A stretch of 9,734 bases of DNA from positions 1-9,734 of the forward strand of contig CAJLRE010000062.1 in assembly GCA_905208975.1 (NCBI GenBank). Direction: 5' to 3'. This DNA is from an uncultured Collinsella sp. (GTDB lineage Bacteria > Actinomycetota > Coriobacteriia > Coriobacteriales > Coriobacteriaceae). The notes beneath the pieces were generated by a model. The model did not search any database. It saw only the letters and a program-made list of their open reading frames with translations, and had not been told where the DNA came from. This document shows, in pieces, positions 5,950 through 9,734 of this stretch. Position numbers and translations under genes: made by a program. The first letter of the stretch is position 1, and each line of letters begins with the position of its first letter.

Positions 5950-6399
5950 TTACGAACGAGCAGGAACCTTAAGATGCGCACCGGCGGCGAGCGAACCATG
6001 CTCCAGATGATTGACGTTACGGATCATGTCGGAAGTCTCTTGCGTGGAAAGGCCTTCGATTGGATATTCCTCGGCAAGCGACCAAAGAGAATCGCCAGGC
6101 TGAACGCGAATGGTCTCGTAGGTAACGTTGGAAACGGACTCGGCATACGCGGCATGACGAGCGCTAAAGACCGACGTAGCGAGGACAAAGAAGAGCGTAA
6201 GCGCAACGGCGACGGCGACAATCGTCGGAACCTTCAGGGCAACGCGGGCCGGCGCGACTACAGCCTGCTGATTGCGCGCAGGCTTTACGGTCAAAGGCTG
6301 AAAGCCGGAGCGGCCACCCTGAACAACCGTAAAAGTGGGTTCTGCAGGCGTCTCGAGCTTAAGGGCGAGGTTTCCCTGGACCATATTCGTTGCGTTCAT
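5950..6399 (-). CDS. LysM-domain membrane-anchored protein, probable SOS cell-division suppressor (YneA/DivS-type)
   Basis: A 149-residue protein. Residues 1-55 are a cytoplasmic N-terminus without recognised motif, rich in Val, Ala and Pro; a single transmembrane helix follows at about 58-80 (IVAVAVALTLFFVLATSVF); a LysM peptidoglycan-binding domain fills about 96-147 (RVQPGDSLWSLA to HLKVP). YneA of Bacillus, divergent from lexA, and DivS of Corynebacterium, divergent from lexA and upstream of nrdR, are SOS-induced division inhibitors; this gene has the same position, and its TM-plus-LysM layout is that of YneA. The start codon is doubled (ATGATG, 6402 and 6399); AGGAG at 6410-6406 is three bases from the first and six from the second, so 6399 is preferred. 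Function is by architecture and synteny, not by sequence identity. Confidence 0.85.
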   Translation of the reverse strand: MNATNMVQGNLALKLETPAEPTFTVVQGGRSGFQPLTVKPARNQQAVVAPARVALKVPTIVAVAVALTLFFVLATSVFSARHAAYAESVSNVTYETIRVQPGDSLWSLAEEYPIEGLSTQETSDMIRNVNHLEHGSLAAGAHLKVPARS

Positions 6400-6470
6400 C
6401 ATGTTCTCCTCTCGCGTGTTTTGCTGAGAACAGTTTTATCAAGCCGCGCGGACAAAAATGTCTAGCGCGA

Positions 6471-6482
6471 GAACGAATGTTC
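6471..6482. promoter_or_regulatory. LexA box 1
   Basis: GAACGAATGTTC is a perfect GAACnnnnGTTC palindrome, matching the Gram-positive LexA (SOS) box core. It lies directly downstream of the leftward -10 element, across the likely start site of the LysM operon. Confidence 0.92.
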
Positions 6483-6489
6483 GGTTATT

Positions 6490-6517
6490 ATTATCTTCGA
6501 ACAGTTGTTCCTGTCAA
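6490..6517 (-). promoter_or_regulatory. Near-consensus promoter of the LysM-nrdR-dut operon
   Basis: On the minus strand a perfect -35 TTGACA (6517-6512) and a -10 GATAAT (6495-6490, one mismatch to consensus) are separated by 16 bp. LexA box 2 fills 12 of the 16 spacer bases and box 1 sits right after the -10, so bound LexA would block polymerase. Predicted start near 6483, giving a leader of about 84 nt. Confidence 0.88.
6499..6510. promoter_or_regulatory. LexA box 2
   Basis: GAACAGTTGTTC is a perfect GAACnnnnGTTC palindrome, centred exactly 28 bp from box 1. It lies inside the spacer of the leftward promoter and just downstream of a rightward -10-like TATTAT (6486-6491) that may serve lexA. 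Confidence 0.92.
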
Positions 6518-6526
6518 GCAAAATTC

Positions 6527-6538
6527 GAACATTTGTTT
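6527..6538. promoter_or_regulatory. LexA box 3
   Basis: GAACATTTGTTT matches the box with one changed base in the right half, centred exactly 28 bp from box 2. It stands 24 bases before the lexA start codon, within the lexA leader or promoter, and suits autoregulation. Confidence 0.8.
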
Positions 6539-6562
6539 GACATGGGTAGAGAGGATGCCCTG

Positions 6563-7207
6563 ATGGCTCGCAAAATTACCAAGCGTCAGCAGCAAATTTA
6601 CGACTTCATCAAGGAATATCAGCAGGAGAAGGGTTATCCGCCCAGCGTGCGCGAGATGGCTTCTGCCGTGGGCCTTTCCTCCCCCAGCACCGTGCACGCC
6701 CATCTCTCTGCCCTTGAAGCGCGCGGGCTACTCAAGCGCGATGCCACCAAACCGCGCGCCCTGGAACTCTTTAACGAGGATGGTTCCTCTGTCTCAATTT
6801 CCAAATCTGACGAGCCCACCGCACCTCGCGGAACGGTCTCGCTACCGCTCGTTGGTCGTGTCGCGGCTGGGATTCCCATTCTGGCAGAGCAGAATATCGA
6901 AGACACGTTTACTATCCCGACCGAAATCGCCACTGATCAGGGTTCCTTTATCCTTGAGGTGCATGGGAGCTCAATGATCAATGTCGGCATCTTCAATGGC
7001 GATTACATCATCGTCCGTGAACAAAAGAGTGCCATGAACGGCGAAATTGTCGTGGCCATGATTGATGGTTCGGCGACCGTCAAGACGTTCTACAAGGAGC
7101 AGGGGCGTGTGCGCTTGCAGCCCGAGAACGACACCATGGAACCTATCTATGCAACGAATCCCGTTATCCTGGGCAAAGTCGTCGGCTTGATGCGCCGGTT
7201 CTCGTAA
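6563..7207 (+). CDS. lexA: LexA repressor (SOS master regulator, S24 self-cleaving protease)
   Basis: A 214-residue protein of usual LexA length. The N-terminal winged HTH covers about 1-65, with PSVREMASAVGL (28-38 region) and the recognition helix SSPSTVHAHLSALE (39-52). The linker carries the Ala-Gly cleavage site at 102-103 (GRVAAGIP). The S24 peptidase dyad is Ser137 in HGSSM and Lys174 in TVKTF. RecA filaments stimulate self-cleavage and so release SOS genes. The start at 6563 is chosen for AGAGAGGA at 6548-6555, seven bases upstream; in-frame starts at 6542 and before would sit on or upstream of LexA box 3 without a good ribosome binding site. The gene ends TAATG, overlapping the next start, and is preceded by three LexA boxes. 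All catalytic residues are intact. Confidence 0.98.
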   Translation: MARKITKRQQQIYDFIKEYQQEKGYPPSVREMASAVGLSSPSTVHAHLSALEARGLLKRDATKPRALELFNEDGSSVSISKSDEPTAPRGTVSLPLVGRVAAGIPILAEQNIEDTFTIPTEIATDQGSFILEVHGSSMINVGIFNGDYIIVREQKSAMNGEIVVAMIDGSATVKTFYKEQGRVRLQPENDTMEPIYATNPVILGKVVGLMRRFS

Positions 7208-7911
7208 TGCAAAAACGCATAACCATCTTTGATACCGTCCGCGGGTTTACGATGATTTCTATGGCAGGTTTTCACGCTTGCTATGATCTCGCCTACCTGT
7301 ACGGCTGGGATATGCCTTGGTTTACCCAGACTGTCTTTCAAGACGTCTGGCGCGCCAGCATCAGCTGGGTATTTTTGTTTATCGCGGGTTGGATGTGCAC
7401 GCTCTCACGCAACAATGCCAAACGAGCGGCTAAGTACGCTGCCGCAGCTTTGGTCGTCTGGATCGCAACAACGCTCGTATCGGTCGACGATTCAGTGAAC
7501 TTTGGCATCATTTATTGCATGGCGGTGTGCACCGCGGTGGTTGCGTTCACCCGTCCGTTACTCCAAAAATTACCGGGCTCATGGGGCATCGCAGCGTGCC
7601 TTGTTCTTTTTGCCCTAACCTGGGGCATTCCAAAGGCGGTCTACCCACTCCCCTACCTGGCATGGCTTGGATTCCCAGGCCCGGGTTTTGTTTCGGGAGA
7701 TTACTATCCGCTCATACCGTTTGTCTTTATGTACCTTACCGGCTTTTTTGCTGCCCAGGCAGCACAAGCATCAAGTCTCGAAGCGCCAGCATGGGCATAC
7801 GCCAATCCTATCCCGGCGCTCGCAGTCCTGGGTCGGCATGCCTTACCGTTCTACCTGCTCCATCAGCCAGTCATTCTAGGCGTGCTAGAAATCGTTTATT
7901 CCGTACGATAG
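7207..7911 (+). CDS. DUF1624 / heparan-alpha-glucosaminide N-acetyltransferase-like membrane acyltransferase
   Basis: A 234-residue polytopic membrane protein with about six or seven hydrophobic segments (roughly 14-30, 52-66, 75-92, 99-115, 126-142, 165-185, 212-230). The opening RITIFDTVRGFTMISMAGFH (4-23), with the Asp-x-x-Arg-Gly pair and a His in the first helix, is the pattern of the DUF1624/HGSNAT and acyltransferase-3-like families. HALPFYLLHQPVI (211-223) near the end fits the conserved last helix. Such proteins are thought to move acyl groups across or at the membrane; the acceptor is unknown. Its start overlaps the lexA stop (TAATG) and no Shine-Dalgarno sequence precedes it, so it depends on coupling to lexA and should follow SOS control. 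The 3' end overlaps hflX tail-to-tail by 16 bp. Family assignment moderately sure. Confidence 0.75.
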   Translation: MQKRITIFDTVRGFTMISMAGFHACYDLAYLYGWDMPWFTQTVFQDVWRASISWVFLFIAGWMCTLSRNNAKRAAKYAAAALVVWIATTLVSVDDSVNFGIIYCMAVCTAVVAFTRPLLQKLPGSWGIAACLVLFALTWGIPKAVYPLPYLAWLGFPGPGFVSGDYYPLIPFVFMYLTGFFAAQAAQASSLEAPAWAYANPIPALAVLGRHALPFYLLHQPVILGVLEIVYSVR

Positions 7912-9185
7912 CGCTCGAGCCGCGGTGCAATACGAGCCGGCAGTTTCGCCACAATGCGAACGCCGTCCTCGAGATATTCCTCATGCAGAAGGGTTCCCTG
8001 CTCATGCACCAGCGTGATGAGAGCGCCCTCACGATACGGGATATCAGCGGAGAGCAACACATCGGTGGCAGCTGCCTCGCGAGCAATCCGGTCGACGAGA
8101 TCGTCGAGCCCTTCGCCCGTTTGAGCCGAGAACAGAACGGCCTCCGGATAGCGACGACGGAAACTCAATCGATCGACGCTATCGAGAAGATCGATTTTAT
8201 TGAATACGGTAAGCGTTAAACGCTCTCCGGCGCCGATCTCATCAAGCACGCGGTCGACAGCCTCCAGCTGCCGCTCATAGTCCTCGTCAGACGCATCTAC
8301 GACTTTGAGAATTAGATCGGCACCCAAAACCTCGGACAACGTCGATTTAAAGGCATCGACCAGACCATGGGGCAGCTTTTGAATAAAGCCGACGGTATCG
8401 GTAATCGTCATGCCGCGACCGCCGGGCAGACGATACGAACGCGTCGTAGGGTCGAGCGTAGCAAACAGCTTGTCCTGCGAAAGTACCGTAGAGCCGGTCA
8501 GACGATTGAGTAACGTCGATTTACCGGCATTGGTATAACCGGCTAACGCGACGCGAAACGCCGGGGACTCAATGCGACTCTTGGATTGAACATCGCGACG
8601 CTGTTCAACCTGCTTGAGCTCACGACGAAGCGCAGCGATCTTATTACGAATGAGGCGACGGTCGACCTCGAGCTGACTTTCGCCCTGACCAAAACGTGAA
8701 CCGATGCCGCCGCGCGTCTGCTCCTTGGCGAGATGGCTCCACATGCCACGCAGGCGAGGCAACAAATATTGAAGCTGTGCCAGCTGTACCTGCAGGCGTC
8801 CCTCACGCGTCTGAGCATGCAGGCCAAAGATATCCAGGATCAGTGCAGTACGATCGATAATCTTTACCGGCTCGCCCACGGCTTTCTCCAAATAGGATTG
8901 CTGCGAGGGGGTCAGGTCGTCGTCAAAAAAAACGACATCGGCATCCATGCGATGCACCAGGCCGCACAGCTCCTCTACCTTACCGGAACCGATAAACGAT
9001 TTAGGATACGGCTTTACCAAACGCTGCGACAAGCGTGCCACGCACTGGGCACCAGCTGTGTGGGCAAGACGCTTCAGCTCATCAAGCGAGCGATCGAGCG
9101 GCCATGCATTGTCGCGCCACTCAACACCAACTAAAATGGCACGCTCGGGCTCGGGTGCCGTGGGAACAAGGGGGAAACGGGGCAT
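7896..9185 (-). CDS. hflX: Ribosome-associated GTPase HflX
   Basis: A 429-residue GTPase of usual HflX length. HflX binds the 50S subunit, splits stalled or stress-arrested 70S ribosomes and hydrolyses GTP. The N-terminal HflX domain covers about 15-200, including PYPKSFIGSGKVEEL (59-73), FFDDDLTPSQQ (86-96) and the helix bearing RGGIGSRFGQGES (158-170). The G domain shows GYTNAGKST (216-224, G1), the TTR of LDPTTR (244-249, G2 region), DTVGF (263-267, G3), NKID (329-332, G4) and SAQTG (353-357, G5). The start ATG at 9185 overlaps the miaA stop (TAATG), with GAGG seven bases upstream, so the two genes form an operon with coupled translation. No Hfq gene lies between them, unlike in Enterobacteria. 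No terminator follows; its end overlaps the convergent acyltransferase gene. Confidence 0.97.
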   Translation of the reverse strand: MPRFPLVPTAPEPERAILVGVEWRDNAWPLDRSLDELKRLAHTAGAQCVARLSQRLVKPYPKSFIGSGKVEELCGLVHRMDADVVFFDDDLTPSQQSYLEKAVGEPVKIIDRTALILDIFGLHAQTREGRLQVQLAQLQYLLPRLRGMWSHLAKEQTRGGIGSRFGQGESQLEVDRRLIRNKIAALRRELKQVEQRRDVQSKSRIESPAFRVALAGYTNAGKSTLLNRLTGSTVLSQDKLFATLDPTTRSYRLPGGRGMTITDTVGFIQKLPHGLVDAFKSTLSEVLGADLILKVVDASDEDYERQLEAVDRVLDEIGAGERLTLTVFNKIDLLDSVDRLSFRRRYPEAVLFSAQTGEGLDDLVDRIAREAAATDVLLSADIPYREGALITLVHEQGTLLHEEYLEDGVRIVAKLPARIAPRLERYRTE

Positions 9186-9734
9186 TAGGCAGCCTCAATA
9201 CGATGCAGGATATCCTCAACGACCTCATCGATCGTACATTCATCCATATCAAACCACACGATACGGTCATCGCGCTTAAACCACGAAAGCTGACGCTTGG
9301 CATAACGACGCGAACGCATCTTAATGAGTTCGCGAGCCTCATCCATGCTCATCACGCCATTGAAAGCATCGATGATCTCTTTATAGCCAATTGCCTGCAT
9401 CGACGTCAGGGCATCACCCAGCCCCTGGCCCATAAGACCGCGGACCTCATCGACAAGACCCTGCTCAAACATCAGATCGACGCGCAGGTTAATGCGTTCA
9501 TAGAGCACCTCGCGATTTCGCGTCAGGCCAAACCATAACGCATGATAATGCTCGCGCGGAAAACTAAACTGCGATTTTTGCTGCGCATAGGAAACGCCAT
9601 CATCGTGCATTTCGAGCGCGCGAATCACACGGCGCACGTTATGGGGATGAATAACAGCAGCCGATTCTGGATCGCGCTCGGCAAGCAAGGCATGCAGTTC
9701 TTCCTCGCCAATACGCTCGGCAAGCTCCTGATAG
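9185..9734 (-). CDS. miaA: tRNA dimethylallyltransferase MiaA, C-terminal part (5' end outside window)
   Basis: The frame is open from the window edge (first full codon at 9733) to TAA at 9187-9185, about 182 residues. MiaA transfers a dimethylallyl group to A37 of tRNAs that read UNN codons. The visible part starts YQELAERIGEEELHALLAER, matching the family's helical insertion, then HPHNVRRVIRALE, the hallmark of the core P-loop fold's tRNA-binding side, then WFGLTRNREVLYERINLRVD, GYKEIIDAF, and RRYAKRQLSWFKRDDR near the end, all conserved MiaA blocks. The P-loop and catalytic N-terminus lie outside. A shorter frame beginning at a TTG at 9688 exists, but the protein clearly continues upstream. 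Operonic with hflX. Confidence 0.94.
   Translation of the reverse strand, partial: YQELAERIGEEELHALLAERDPESAAVIHPHNVRRVIRALEMHDDGVSYAQQKSQFSFPREHYHALWFGLTRNREVLYERINLRVDLMFEQGLVDEVRGLMGQGLGDALTSMQAIGYKEIIDAFNGVMSMDEARELIKMRSRRYAKRQLSWFKRDDRIVWFDMDECTIDEVVEDILHRIEAA

Noticed and set aside
6427..6438. GAACAGTTTTAT as a fourth LexA box in the LysM operon leader
   Set aside because: Only the left half-site GAAC is kept; the right half TTAT does not match GTTC, and its spacing (44 bp from box 1) breaks the 28-bp series.
6451..6462. GACAAAAATGTC inverted repeat in the LysM operon leader
   Set aside because: Only four paired bases per arm with no recognised binding family; too short to call.
9185..9688. 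Complete short gene starting from TTG at 9688
   Set aside because: The frame continues upstream to the window edge with conserved MiaA sequence, so this is an internal codon of a partial gene.

Overview
The window looks like chromosomal DNA of a moderately GC-rich actinobacterium. The gene set and order (divergent lexA and LysM-nrdR, with dut after nrdR; miaA directly joined to hflX; DegV; a single-chain thioredoxin reductase) and the LexA boxes of the GAACnnnnGTTC type point to Actinomycetota. A gut Coriobacteriia such as Collinsella is my best guess from general gene content; this is inference and is not proven by any marker here. No rRNA, tRNA, CRISPR array, transposase or phage gene was recognised.

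Layout. Positions 1-372 hold the C-terminal catalytic domain of a secreted NlpC/P60 cell-wall hydrolase, followed by a clear terminator. A DegV lipid-binding protein (549-1415, +) converges on a DUF1836 regulator-like gene (1489-2100, -) across a bidirectional terminator. Next come trxB (2255-3193, -) with its own terminator and, divergent from it, a GT28-type glycolipid glycosyltransferase (3312-4613, +). A 393-base convergent intergenic region (4614-5006) follows. It contains two mirror-image copies of one palindromic element, one behind each convergent gene, and between them a perfect 15-bp hairpin whose loop displays a full-length Shine-Dalgarno sequence.

The DNA-damage block follows: a LysM/TM protein (cell-division suppressor type), nrdR and dut run leftward, divergent from lexA, which runs rightward with a stop/start-overlapping DUF1624-like membrane acyltransferase gene. 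Between them lie three LexA boxes at exactly 28-bp intervals; the middle one fills the spacer of a near-consensus promoter for the LysM operon. This ties dNTP control (NrdR, dUTPase), division arrest and LexA autoregulation together. A 12-bp perfect stem sequesters the nrdR start codon and part of its ribosome binding site. The right end holds hflX and the C-terminal part of miaA on the minus strand, also joined by a TAATG overlap; hflX overlaps the acyltransferase gene tail-to-tail by 16 bp.

The most unusual items are the paired 3'-end palindromes with copy-specific outer arms, the Shine-Dalgarno-loop hairpin between them, and the nrdR start-codon hairpin.
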